Shown piece by piece: positions 41,842 through 49,617 of a stretch of DNA of 50,570 nucleotides. The notes below the pieces were generated by a model that worked only from the letters and a program-made list of their open reading frames with translations, made no database searches and had not been told where the DNA came from. Position 1 is the stretch's first letter. Every line of letters starts with the position of its first letter. This stretch comes from Stenotrophomonas chelatiphaga (GTDB lineage Bacteria > Pseudomonadota > Gammaproteobacteria > Xanthomonadales > Xanthomonadaceae). Both the position numbers and the translations under genes were made by a program. The stretch covers positions 1 through 50,570 of the forward strand of contig NZ_LDJK01000011.1 of assembly GCF_001431535.1 (NCBI RefSeq), given 5' to 3'.

Positions 41842-42792
41842 TCACCCCATCCGCTGCACTACCGCCTGCTGTTCCTGCACCTGGCTCTGTTCCTGCACGG
41901 CCACCTGCTGCTGTGACTGGCTGATCTGCTGCGCCTGCTCCATCGATTCACTTACCGGCGTCTGCGCAGCGACCGCCGTGGGCATGCTGGCACGCAGGTG
42001 GGCAGGGTCTGATGGATCGCCCTGAACCACGAACACATTGGTGCCGGCATGACCCTGCTCATTGGCTTGGCTGAGCAGCACGTGGTCCACGCGGGACAGG
42101 CCATTCTCCTTGGCCAGGCAGAAAAGGCTGCCGCACATGCGCTCGCTGGTTTCGTCGGGGGTGCGCCCGTGGGCAGCATCCAGAGACGCCACGCCGCGGC
42201 TCACCTGGTCCATCATTGCGCGGTCGTTGTCGGACAGCAGGAACTGCTTCCAGTCGCGTTCCGGCATCGGGTTGCGCTCGACCTTGTTCAGGTCGCTCTC
42301 CGGGAACGGCGCCTTGATGCTTTCGATGGCGGGGATGTTCTTCGTGGGCTGCATGACGCCCTCGAATTTTTCGAAGGAAACAGGACCCACATTTGCGTGA
42401 AGTCCTGCGTGGTTCAGAGCGCCCCATGCGAAATCGGCGCAGCTGTTCGTGAAAGCGTTATACGAAGGATCGAATCCATGCTCCTGAGGGGAAGCCGAGA
42501 ACTCCCGTATCTTGTCGAACTGCTCCTGTGTCACCTCGATCGTTCGGGCGTAGTAGGGATCGGCGTAGGTACGCACATCGCTTGTGACAGGAGCCCCAGA
42601 GAAGCCGCCACCCGGGATGGGGCCGTCCGGCTGCCAGCCGGCACTTGCTCGATCATTGCCGTGCGCCGTCTCCAGGTACATGTGGCCTGTCATCGAAGTT
42701 CCTCGAACGACATCCGGCTGCTTCGGATCGAGCAGCTTTGTTCCTGGGGCAGCTACGTAGATGGTCACGGTATAGGGCTGGTTCTTGTCCAT
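41842..42792 (-). CDS. Xanthomonadales T4SS effector with XVIPCD (copy 2)
   Basis: Protein of 316 residues, paralogue of 39754-40701. XVIPCD covers about 195-300 (GLSRVDHVLL at 231-240, TNVFVVQGDP at 251-260) and a Gln-rich tail (291-310). Toxin half: H37 in MTGHMYLETAHG and C118 in TNSCADFAWGALNHAGL. From NIPAIESIKAPFPESDLNK onward it is nearly identical to copy 1, while residues 1-150 differ at many sites, for example GGGFSGAP and FEKFEGVMQ. This mosaic fits pressure on the toxin part and conservation of the secretion part. The gene starts two bases past the immunity gene. Confidence 0.85.
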   Translation of the reverse strand: MDKNQPYTVTIYVAAPGTKLLDPKQPDVVRGTSMTGHMYLETAHGNDRASAGWQPDGPIPGGGFSGAPVTSDVRTYADPYYARTIEVTQEQFDKIREFSASPQEHGFDPSYNAFTNSCADFAWGALNHAGLHANVGPVSFEKFEGVMQPTKNIPAIESIKAPFPESDLNKVERNPMPERDWKQFLLSDNDRAMMDQVSRGVASLDAAHGRTPDETSERMCGSLFCLAKENGLSRVDHVLLSQANEQGHAGTNVFVVQGDPSDPAHLRASMPTAVAAQTPVSESMEQAQQISQSQQQVAVQEQSQVQEQQAVVQRMG

Positions 42793-42794
42793 GA

Positions 42795-43439
42795 CTATTT
42801 CGACTTCCCGTTATAGGCGATGACCAGTTCGGCCTGCTGGCCCTTCAGCTGGGGTCGCTTCTCCAGCAACTCAACACTCAGCTGATATCTCCCGGGCGGA
42901 GGAGCTACCGCGAATCCGAATGCAAGGACGTTGTAGATGGTCCCCGGCTTGATCAGTCCAACGTCCCGCAACATTGCGCCATTTACGCTCTCCTGCCGCA
43001 CACCGGGCGTAAGACCGTCGGGACCTAAAGGGACTCGTTCGTTCAGATCATCGCCAATCCGCGTAAGCATGATGTCCGATAGATGCGTGCCGCTCAGATT
43101 CTGCAGCCTGATCCTTGCGGGAAGCCCGCCTTTCGCGATCATGCCAGAACGAGCGAGCATGGCCTTGGCCTTCTGCTCTTCGATCCTGACCCCTACGATC
43201 AGCGTCGAATCCGCAGAGGGTCCCGGCGGTGGCAGATCAAACTCCAGATCCGCGATCACACCCGGTTTGTCCAGCGCCACGGGCCGTGTCAGCGGCACCT
43301 GCGTACGTGCGGCGGCCTGCGCGGCATCAAGCGGCGCCACGGTCGGCGGCGCAGGGGCAGGATCGCTGCAGCCAGCGAGCGCTGCCAATGCCACAGCCAG
43401 CGCGGCATTTCGGAGACGTCCCGGTGTCGGATTCAGCAT
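42795..43439 (-). CDS. Lipoprotein immunity candidate for effector copy 2
   Basis: Protein of 214 residues, exactly as long as copy 1, with lipobox ALAALAGCSDP. The stretch VAPLDAAQAAARTQVPLTRP is identical to copy 1, but the rest differs (LIKPGTIYNVLAFGFAVAPP, QAELVIAYNGKSK), probably matching the diverged toxin. ATG 43439 was chosen by alignment with copy 1; the frame reaches 43469. Operon order is immunity then effector. Confidence 0.78.
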   Translation of the reverse strand: MLNPTPGRLRNAALAVALAALAGCSDPAPAPPTVAPLDAAQAAARTQVPLTRPVALDKPGVIADLEFDLPPPGPSADSTLIVGVRIEEQKAKAMLARSGMIAKGGLPARIRLQNLSGTHLSDIMLTRIGDDLNERVPLGPDGLTPGVRQESVNGAMLRDVGLIKPGTIYNVLAFGFAVAPPPGRYQLSVELLEKRPQLKGQQAELVIAYNGKSK

Positions 43440-43500
43440 GATGCATCCCTGTTCGAGGCATACCCGCAAGGGCTGGCGGGCGGTCTGGTTTCCTTGCTGA

Positions 43501-43540
43501 GCCGAGCATAAGGGAAGTGGCTCAGGGGAAGGTGAGGAAC
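43501..43540 (-). promoter_or_regulatory. Duplicated upstream region of immunity-effector operon 2
   Basis: GCCGAGCATAAGGGAAG and following bases are shared with 41411-41450, in the same position before the immunity gene. Candidate promoter on the minus strand. Confidence 0.5.
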
Positions 43541-43616
43541 GCAGCCTTCCCTCACCAAGGCGCGCTGTGAATCCACGATGCTAGGATTCCCACAGGCTCC
43601 TCATCCAGGGAATGGC

Positions 43617-44198
43617 GTGAAGTTCAACCTGTTCGAAGGCGGGCGACGCATCGCACTGCTGGTCACGGCAGTAGCCGTCGTGGTTGCGGTGGCAAGCGTG
43701 CTGTCCAGCAAGCCCTACGTGGCCACGCATTATCGCCTCGCCGGACCCGGCGAGCCGTTCGTGCGCACCACGGCGGACTGCCCGATCAAGGATGCTGTGT
43801 CCACGTACTTCAACACGCAGACCCCCAAAGGTCGCACCACGCATGTGCATGTCTGTCTGATGCCGGTCAACATCGTCAATGCGAATGGCACCAACGAAGC
43901 CGCGGTCCCGTTCAAGCGCGACCCTGATGGACGCGTGCGTAGCGCGACCAACTACCGTGCAGAGATCAGCGCCTACAAGAAGGCGATCCACGCAGACTTC
44001 AAGCTGCCCGCTGCCGACGGTGCCGAAATCGACAGGATCTACGACGCGGCACGCCTGACTGCGCTAAAGCGCCAAGGCCTCCGTCTCGTCTCATACCTGG
44101 CTGCATTCTGGGCCTTCGTCTTCGGCTTGGGCTGGGTGCTGAGGGGCGTGTTGGGTATCCCGCGTGGCCACGATTTCCAACCGGACAACCGCTTGTGA
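43617..44198 (+). CDS. Bitopic membrane protein of unknown function
   Basis: Protein of about 193 residues with one N-terminal helix (IALLVTAVAVVVAVASVLS), a periplasmic domain with Cys (TTADCPIKDAV and HVCLMPVN), and a C-terminal helix (LVSYLAAFWAFVFGLGWVL). I chose GTG 43617, which has AGGGA upstream, over the ATG at 43578. Family unknown; the position beside operon 2 parallels the small membrane gene beside operon 1. Confidence 0.6.
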   Translation: MKFNLFEGGRRIALLVTAVAVVVAVASVLSSKPYVATHYRLAGPGEPFVRTTADCPIKDAVSTYFNTQTPKGRTTHVHVCLMPVNIVNANGTNEAAVPFKRDPDGRVRSATNYRAEISAYKKAIHADFKLPAADGAEIDRIYDAARLTALKRQGLRLVSYLAAFWAFVFGLGWVLRGVLGIPRGHDFQPDNRL

Positions 44199-44275
44199 GG
44201 CGTCGCCCCCCTGCCCAGGTGGGGCAGCGGCTGATCACACCGAAGATTCGCACGAAAACGCCAGGAGGCTGTTTC

Positions 44276-45637
44276 ATGACCGCTATCTCACCCTCACCAT
44301 TTGACGCCGACACACGCGATTTCCGCGGTGAAGGAGCCCTCGATAGCCTGCTCGCCGGTCACCGCGCTTCCGGCATCCTGCTGCAGCGCCCCTACCCTCC
44401 CAGCGCCTTCCCCAAGGTGCGAAGCCGATTAGGCGGAAGGCCACAATTACCAGCGACATTGGACTGGCCGTGGGGCATGCATTACGGCGAGCAGACGCCC
44501 ATGCACTTCCTTGCGCAGATCGATTGCGCTGAACTGCCGCGCGTGGATGACGCAATGCCTGACAGAGGCATGCTGTTCTTCTTCGCCGTCAACGCAGAGG
44601 AGCAGATCTGGGACAGCGACGAGGCTGGAGCCAGCGTGCGGGTGCTTTACGCGGAAGATGTGCCGGACGACACCCCGCTGACGGACCACCCCACCGCACT
44701 GCAGCCCATCCTGTCGGCCGTGGCCAGCGACAGGTCGTCGACCTATCCGCGGCCGCAACTGGCAGGCGAGGACGGACCACGCCTGCACACCGAGTGGCCG
44801 CTCGTCGCGCATCGTCTGGACACCTGGCCAGAGTGGGACATGATTCCAGAGGACGACAACGACCCGGACTACGACGCGTACAGCCGCAGGGTCAACGCGC
44901 TCAGGCTGGGGGCCGCTGCCGCAGCACTCGGGCAGGTGCCCGGCGCTCAGTCAGCCAAGCCGTGGGAGCGCCCCGCGCTCATGCCTTGGATCTTTCCCGT
45001 GGGCTGGCTTCGCAGACAGGAGGATTTCCCGTACGCAGGCATCATGATGGAAGAAATCGCCCGCACTCTGGCGTGTCGCTGCAAGCATGTGGATGATGGC
45101 GGGATGCTGATCCGCGAGGCGACGCAATGGGTGCAACGCGGCGCAGAGATTGGAGCGGACCAACCTTGCCCTGCCGACGAGGCGCTGGCCTTCCGCGAAT
45201 GGATCGTGGGGCTGGTCGGAGAGGACGGCGAAGGGCCCGTGATGGGCGACGTCGCGGCGTCTGCATTCACCCGAGGCGCCCTGTCGATCGTGGCACTTGC
45301 AGCGAGTTCAGACGCGCTCGCCGAGCGGGTTCCACGAGAGCTCTACCAGGCGATGGAATCGAATCATCTGCCCTTCGAACAGGATACCCGACATCGCGCC
45401 GCAGGCTATGGATCGCGCAGCAGGGCTACGATTCACCAGATGCTGGGCCATGCAGTGCTTCTGCAGAATACCGGCGCGATGATCGACGAAGAACCGGTGT
45501 GCCTGCTGCAGCTGGCCAACGACGACGCGATTGATCTCAAGCTGGGCGATTGCGGGCAAGCGACGTTCTGGATCCGCCGCAGCGACTTGGCTGAGCGGCG
45601 GTTTGACCGTGTGGAAGCGGTGGTGGAGTCACTCTGA
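44276..45637 (+). CDS. DUF1963 domain protein
   Basis: Soluble protein of 453 residues. The DUF1963/YwqG-like part shows RPYPPSAFPKVRSRLGGRP, LPATLDWPWG, PMHFLAQIDCAELP and GMLFFFAVNAEEQI near the start, and the C-terminal half contains PVCLLQLANDDAIDLKLGD and ATFWIRRSDLAERRFDRVEA. DUF1963 proteins often occur next to polymorphic toxins, probably as immunity proteins. ATG 44276 is preceded by AGGAGG. No partner toxin is intact. Confidence 0.8.
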   Translation: MTAISPSPFDADTRDFRGEGALDSLLAGHRASGILLQRPYPPSAFPKVRSRLGGRPQLPATLDWPWGMHYGEQTPMHFLAQIDCAELPRVDDAMPDRGMLFFFAVNAEEQIWDSDEAGASVRVLYAEDVPDDTPLTDHPTALQPILSAVASDRSSTYPRPQLAGEDGPRLHTEWPLVAHRLDTWPEWDMIPEDDNDPDYDAYSRRVNALRLGAAAAALGQVPGAQSAKPWERPALMPWIFPVGWLRRQEDFPYAGIMMEEIARTLACRCKHVDDGGMLIREATQWVQRGAEIGADQPCPADEALAFREWIVGLVGEDGEGPVMGDVAASAFTRGALSIVALAASSDALAERVPRELYQAMESNHLPFEQDTRHRAAGYGSRSRATIHQMLGHAVLLQNTGAMIDEEPVCLLQLANDDAIDLKLGDCGQATFWIRRSDLAERRFDRVEAVVESL

Positions 45638-45650
45638 TCGGAACGGCGCG

Positions 45651-45769
45651 CTAACGCATTCCCATCGCGCGCGCCTGCGCGTCCTGATGCTGTGCCTGGC
45701 CCTGCTGTATCTGCAGGGTTTCCTGTAGCGCAAGCCCTCCCTGTTTCAAAGCTGATCCGCATACCTGTA
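45651..45769 (-). pseudogene. C-terminal tail relic of an XVIPCD effector
   Basis: A minus-strand frame ending in TAG at 45651-45653 reads ALKQGGLALQETLQIQQGQ then AQHQDAQARAMGMR. The Gln-rich composition and position match the end of XVIPCD effectors. It lies directly downstream of an immunity-like relic, as in the intact operons, so it is the leftover of an effector gene. Confidence 0.6.
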
Positions 45770-46021
45770 TCACCTGGCAAAGCGCGCCGGGATGGAGACA
45801 TCGAAGACATGCTCACGCCAACCATCTGACTCTATGATTTCATCAGGACCTGAGAAGCCCAGCTCGCCTATGCGCTCGCCATTTTGATAGAGCCCGAACT
45901 GGTACTCAGTTCCTTGCGTACCGTCTGGCAGCTCGACCGGTAGAGTCCGAGGCTCAGGGATGCTTATCCCGCTGCCAGGGTCATATGAAGACCCTTCACG
46001 CGCTTGAAAATTAAGTGCCAT
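45770..46021 (-). pseudogene. Internally deleted immunity-like gene
   Basis: Short frame (83 residues) whose first part aligns with the intact gene at 46341: SSYDPGSGISIPEPRTLP against SSYDPISRISIPRPRVLP, and EYQFGLYQNGERIGELG against EYQYSLIRDGELLVGLG. After WREHVFDV it jumps to SIPARFAR, matching the tail SIPAHVPEE of the intact protein. The middle, about 85 residues, is missing. The neighbouring XVIPCD tail relic suggests that the pair decayed together. Confidence 0.7.
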
Positions 46022-46031
46022 GCATCCTTCA

Positions 46032-46335
46032 CTAGTTGGCATTTTTCGTCATCGCACTCACTGGATACCCATTGATGACTCCATTGGGAAGCGTCAGCAG
46101 GGTAACCAGCTCAAACTTGGGTACTCAGTGCCTACGGGGAGTTCAGCAGGCGAGGCTTGCATAGCCTTGGATAAATAGACCTCGATGCTGGTGACAGCGT
46201 CTGGCCCGAACCGGAAGACCTCAAGTAAGCGGCCACGTCACTCGTCTGCTGCAGCGACAGCGGACTGCCATCCGCGGAGTTCCTTGCGCGGCTTAAAGTC
46301 GTGAATACATAATCGCCGAAGGCCGGACTGCTCAT
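46032..46335 (-). pseudogene. Frameshifted toxin-like gene
   Basis: Three frames in turn look coding: SSPAFGDYVFTTLSRARNSA, then LEVFRFGPDAVTSIEVYLSK, then FELVTLLTLPNGVINGYPVS, ending TAG at 46032-46034. The last matches FELVTLLEYPQGVITGYPVS of the fragment at 46954. It appears to be the paralogue of that gene, broken by frameshifts. Confidence 0.6.
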
Positions 46336-46340
46336 GGCGC

Positions 46341-46850
46341 TTATTCCTCAGGCACGTGCGCTGGAATGGACGCTTCCGCAAGAATCAACACGCCATCAGC
46401 GGCTATCGCCTTTTGATCAGAAATGAGGACGCCTGCGTTTGCCAGCGCTTCCGCAGTCGTCGTGGCGGCGTACTTCATGCCTTCGTCGTTATCTGTTCGG
46501 CCGGCGTAAGCGAGCACCAATCCCCAAGCAAATTCACACAGGAAGGCGTAGTCATCCTCAGCTTCATCTACAAACAGCTTTTTGAATCCGACGACGGTTT
46601 TGATCAGGCGCTCATGCCCCAGATCAATGGTGTATGCCCATTCGCGATCCACACCTTCCCCAAGCATCGTCTCAGAGCCATAACAACCCAGGCCAACAAG
46701 AAGCTCTCCATCCCGAATGAGAGAGTATTGGTATTCCCTACCCGGACGACCGTCTTCGAGGTCCGCAGGGAGTACGCGTGGCCGAGGTATTGATATCCTG
46801 CTGATTGGATCATATGAAGAGTTTGAAAGCGCCCGAAAGAAGACGGGCAT
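46341..46850 (-). CDS. Immunity-like protein, MP-x-[FY]-F family (intact)
   Basis: Soluble protein of 169 residues: MPVFFRALSNSSYDP at the start, VGLGCYGSETMLGEGVDRE and WAYTIDLGHERLIKTVVGFK in the middle, and SDQKAIAADGVLILAEASIP near the end. Paralogues are the plus-strand gene at 49082 (same layout: MPTYFKP, WIDTIDMSHAVTLKHVLKFK) and a deletion relic at 45770. AGGAGG precedes ATG 46850. Position after a toxin-like fragment suggests immunity. No named family recognised. Confidence 0.7.
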   Translation of the reverse strand: MPVFFRALSNSSYDPISRISIPRPRVLPADLEDGRPGREYQYSLIRDGELLVGLGCYGSETMLGEGVDREWAYTIDLGHERLIKTVVGFKKLFVDEAEDDYAFLCEFAWGLVLAYAGRTDNDEGMKYAATTTAEALANAGVLISDQKAIAADGVLILAEASIPAHVPEE

Positions 46851-46953
46851 TTCGGCCTCCTATTTCCATTATCGTTAGCGAGCACCTTGAGGCAATTTCA
46901 GACTTCTTACGTTCACCAAGACACTTCACCCGCGAGTACTGTCATTGCCTCCA

Positions 46954-47265
46954 TCAGCCAGGAGAGGCGGCCGCAATGGCGCTGACAGGATAGCCAGTGA
47001 TCACGCCCTGCGGATATTCCAGCAGCGTCACCAGCTCAAACCTGTTGAAGCTTCCGTCACGCGGAGCGTTCTCAACCAATGCCAGCAGTGATCCCCCGGC
47101 AGCCACGGCGTTGATGAAGTACTCCGCACACCCGGCGTTCCACATCATGTCATGGAGCGCACCGGCGTACTTTTCATGGAAGGGCGCGACCCCCTGCTCT
47201 TCCATGAAGGCTTCAAGAGCCTGCACCATCAGCAGAAAATCAGGATGCTGGTCTGCATTGATACC
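46954..47265 (-). CDS. Toxin- or effector-like C-terminal fragment
   Basis: A frame from the base after the preceding stop (47265) to 46954, with an ATG at 47229. It reads MVQALEAFMEEQGVAPF, HEKYAGALHDMMWNAGCAEY, FINAVAAGGSLLALVENAPR and FELVTLLEYPQGVITGYPVS. It is in the same frame as the exported protein before it, separated only by TGA. A broken paralogue follows at 46032. I cannot tell whether it is a toxin, an immunity protein or a fragment. Confidence 0.5.
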   Translation of the reverse strand, partial: GINADQHPDFLLMVQALEAFMEEQGVAPFHEKYAGALHDMMWNAGCAEYFINAVAAGGSLLALVENAPRDGSFNRFELVTLLEYPQGVITGYPVSAIAAASPG

Positions 47266-47721
47266 TCAACGCAGCTTGTAAAGCACCGCCGCGCCCGGCC
47301 TGGCTTCAAATGCCGGCAAGGTCTGCTGGCTCAACGCGTTGCCCTTGGCATCCCATACCAGCGTCTGGACCGGGTAGTCGTCCTTACGCGTCATCTCATC
47401 GATCTTGCTGACGATCACTGCCGCTGCGTCAGCGGCCTCCGGGTTCCAGGCGAACACGCCCACGCGGCCATAGAACACGGCCGGGGCGGAGGCATCCAGG
47501 CGGCGGTCCGGGCACATCACCAGGCCGCGGTCGATCATGACGCGCAGTGCGCCAACCGGCACCTTCTTCACTGTCGGCGTGGTGCGCTCAGCGCTGTGGC
47601 CGGGGCAGACGTTGGCGGCACGGGTGACCATGTTAGCGGCCACCTCGCGGTCGGCCTGGGCGAAGGCCAAGGCGGGGCTGAGGCAAGGGGCGATCAGGGC
47701 AAGAGGGGACGTCCGGGTCAT
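47266..47721 (-). CDS. Exported protein of unknown function
   Basis: Protein of 151 residues with a signal peptide (SPLALIAPCLSPALAFAQA). The mature part has Cys in ANVCPGHSAER and LVMCPDRRLD and a C-terminal part (VQTLVWDAKGNALSQQTLP) like secreted periplasmic proteins. AAGGAA precedes ATG 47721. The next codon after its TGA continues an open frame into the following fragment. Confidence 0.65.
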   Translation of the reverse strand: MTRTSPLALIAPCLSPALAFAQADREVAANMVTRAANVCPGHSAERTTPTVKKVPVGALRVMIDRGLVMCPDRRLDASAPAVFYGRVGVFAWNPEAADAAAVIVSKIDEMTRKDDYPVQTLVWDAKGNALSQQTLPAFEARPGAAVLYKLR

Positions 47722-47955
47722 GGCAGGTTCCTTGGGGGTTTATCAGGCGAACTTAGCAATGGCCGGGGGATGAGTTGCAAAAATAGTGTGAGGCCGGGTG
47801 TCGCGAAGGGCCGCGTTCACGGTCGCTGCAGGCCTTCGCAGTGGGCGCGTGGCGCCCGTGTCGGTGACGGGATCGCCACACGCCTGCATATTTGTCGCGG
47901 GTCGATGCCGTGTCACTTTTGCAGATTCGCCCATGTACGCAATGGCCTATGGCTG
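47722..47955. other. Intergenic region with hairpins
   Basis: Two inverted repeats are visible: GCGAAGG with CCTTCGC (about 47802-47839) and GGGCGC-GTG-GCGCCC at 47843-47857. No gene is recognised. Neither repeat has the GTAG head of SMAG elements. Confidence 0.35.
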
Positions 47956-48108
47956 ATGGTATGGACGCGCTGGCGACGAAGAGCGCCAGCCGGGATTGGC
48001 ATCCTGTTGCTATTTGGACTATTTGCTCTGTTTTGCCCTCTGGGCACGGCGGAGAATGCACTGCATCGCTTATCGATCTTACGGTGGGCGGTGCGTGGGG
48101 ATCCCTGA
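47956..48108 (+). CDS. Small membrane protein, possibly a remnant
   Basis: Frame of 50 residues, MVWTRWRRRAPAG then IGILLLFGLFALFCPLG then TAENALHRLSILRWAVRGDP. A basic start and one helix are convincing for a single-pass protein; the upstream frame (VRNGLWL) may show that this is the end of a longer gene. Confidence 0.4.
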   Translation: MVWTRWRRRAPAGIGILLLFGLFALFCPLGTAENALHRLSILRWAVRGDP

Positions 48109-48156
48109 TCCGCCGGTTTTTGGTTCAGTAGCCCGGTATGCCAACCCGCATCGCCC

Positions 48157-48183
48157 GCCACCTTGCGCCTTGGCGCAGGTGGC
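48157..48183. promoter_or_regulatory. Hairpin before the 48207 gene
   Basis: GCCACC-T-TGCGCC-TT-GGCGCA-GGTGGC, a 12-bp stem with one bulge, ending 23 bases before the start codon. It lies in the probable 5' leader and could affect translation. Confidence 0.4.
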
Positions 48184-48206
48184 CTCAAGCCTTGCGAGGT
48201 ACGCCG

Positions 48207-48623
48207 ATGGATTCGCACTACCCTCTTAGCGCAAAGCGTCTGTACGCCCTGATGGGCGATCGGATGATCGACTTCCCGCCCTACTTCATCGAGCGCCTTG
48301 AGCGGAGGCTTGAAGCGTTTGAAACCTCACGCACGAACGAGCACCGCGTGATGCACCTGCGCGTGGAGCCAGAACCCGCAGCGGATGCACCTAAAGAAGG
48401 CAGCGGTTGCCACCAGGAGCCTCAGCGCACCGCGGACGTCGCCGTGCCGATCCGCACCCTGCAGGCGCTGGCCTCGATCTTCGAAGTGCTGCACTCGGTG
48501 CATGTCGGCCGGCAGCAGGGCCAGCCCGATAATGGCTTCGGCGAATACCTCGTCGAAGGGCTGATCATCACCGGACGGGAACTGGTGCGGTCATCGGCGG
48601 ATGCCATGTGGAGCCGGTCTTGA
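48207..48623 (+). CDS. Cytoplasmic protein of unknown function
   Basis: Protein of 138 residues: [38 protein letters not shown], and [25 protein letters not shown] precedes ATG 48207. It overlaps the next gene by 16 bases, so both are one operon with an antitoxin-like HTH. It could be the toxin part of a new type of pair, although it lacks a known toxin motif. Confidence 0.6.
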   Translation: MDSHYPLSAKRLYALMGDRMIDFPPYFIERLERRLEAFETSRTNEHRVMHLRVEPEPAADAPKEGSGCHQEPQRTADVAVPIRTLQALASIFEVLHSVHVGRQQGQPDNGFGEYLVEGLIITGRELVRSSADAMWSRS

Positions 48624-48913
48624 GCGGGCCGGACGGCGGCTTCGCCAATGCGCGTGTCAGCAACCTGCGTGCAGCCGAGATGGCCGAGTACCTGGATGCC
48701 CGCTTGAACATGGCCAACTACGATGAAACCACGTTCGCGCGCTCCCTTCTGCTGGTGTCCGAACTGCATGGCATGAGCCATATCGCGCGCGAATGCGGGC
48801 ACAGCAGCGAAGTCATGCGCCGGCAGTTGAGCGGCAACCGGCCGCTGTACCTGGACAGCGTGCTGGGCGCGATGCGGGCGCTGGGTATCCGGTTGCGGAT
48901 AGAGGTGATTTGA
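48608..48913 (+). CDS. HTH protein of the addiction-module antidote type
   Basis: Protein of 101 residues with the layout of HigA-like antidote proteins: MAEYLDARLNMANYDETTFA, SLLLVSELHGMSHIARECGH, a helix-turn-helix with SSEVMRRQLSGNRPLYLDSV, and RALGIRLRI. The start is probably GTG 48608, inside the preceding gene. An antitoxin normally has a toxin gene at its side; the only candidate is the protein encoded at 48207. Confidence 0.7.
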   Translation: MEPVLSGPDGGFANARVSNLRAAEMAEYLDARLNMANYDETTFARSLLLVSELHGMSHIARECGHSSEVMRRQLSGNRPLYLDSVLGAMRALGIRLRIEVI

Positions 48914-48926
48914 GTGTCTGTCACGG

Positions 48927-48949
48927 CGCCCACGCAGCCGGCGTGGGCG
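48927..48949. terminator. Hairpin after the HTH gene
   Basis: Nine-base arms CGCCCACGC and GCGTGGGCG with a 5-nt loop, 13 bases past the stop. There is no T-tract, so it may not be an intrinsic terminator. Confidence 0.5.
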
Positions 48950-49081
48950 GCTGCGTCTGAGGCCACGCAGGTGCGCCAGCTCGCCGGCTGCCGGTGGGTG
49001 GCCACTTTGGGAATCCAGCCCTGACTACGCTCCAAGGAGTTTGATGAGATCATCAGGCAGTCCTCTCTGGCAAAAATATCC

Positions 49082-49609
49082 ATGCCCACCTATTTCAAAC
49101 CGCGATGCCTGCGCGAGCCGGCTGATGGTCAAGGCATCGGGATTCATCTGATGAGGGTGCAGGGTCCGTTGCCGGACGGCAGTGATCCGGCGCAGTACGA
49201 GCTCCTCCTCTACCGCGGAGAAGACAGGTTCGGTGCCATGGGATTGAGCGGCGGCTCCAACCGACTTGCGCAGGAGAACGGCAAGCGCGAGTGGATCGAT
49301 ACCATCGATATGTCCCATGCAGTGACGCTGAAGCACGTGCTCAAATTCAAGAAGGATCTGCACAGCGACGAAGACGATCTCTCCTTCCTGCGTAGGTTCT
49401 CGCTGGCTGTACTCCATACGATCACTGAAGGATCCCGCCGCCTTGATGACATGTGCGTGATCATCTTTACCTCTCAGGCTGCACTCAACGAGATTGGCAT
49501 ATCGCCGTCTGATCAAGCCCTATTGCCCGGGGGTGACACGCCGATATTGGCCGAGCTGTTTATCCCCGGACGCCCCGATGGACCTCGGCCAGACACGGCT
49601 GGGCGTTGA
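49082..49609 (+). CDS. Immunity-like protein, MP-x-[FY]-F family (second intact copy)
   Basis: Soluble protein of 175 residues, paralogue of 46341-46850: MPTYFKPRCLREPADGQ, EDRFGAMGLSGGSNRLAQ, KREWIDTIDMSHAVTLKHV and ALLPGGDTPILAELFIP near the end. No ribosome site is obvious at ATG 49082, and an upstream in-frame segment (SKEFDEIIRQSSLAKIS) may be the end of a lost gene. It is convergent with the Imm11-like gene eight bases away. Confidence 0.65.
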   Translation: MPTYFKPRCLREPADGQGIGIHLMRVQGPLPDGSDPAQYELLLYRGEDRFGAMGLSGGSNRLAQENGKREWIDTIDMSHAVTLKHVLKFKKDLHSDEDDLSFLRRFSLAVLHTITEGSRRLDDMCVIIFTSQAALNEIGISPSDQALLPGGDTPILAELFIPGRPDGPRPDTAGR

Positions 49610-49617
49610 TCGTTTAA

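Noticed and set aside
39754..45769. Possibility that a type IV secretion apparatus is encoded here
   Set aside because: No VirB or VirD4-like gene is visible; only effectors, immunity candidates and relics are present.
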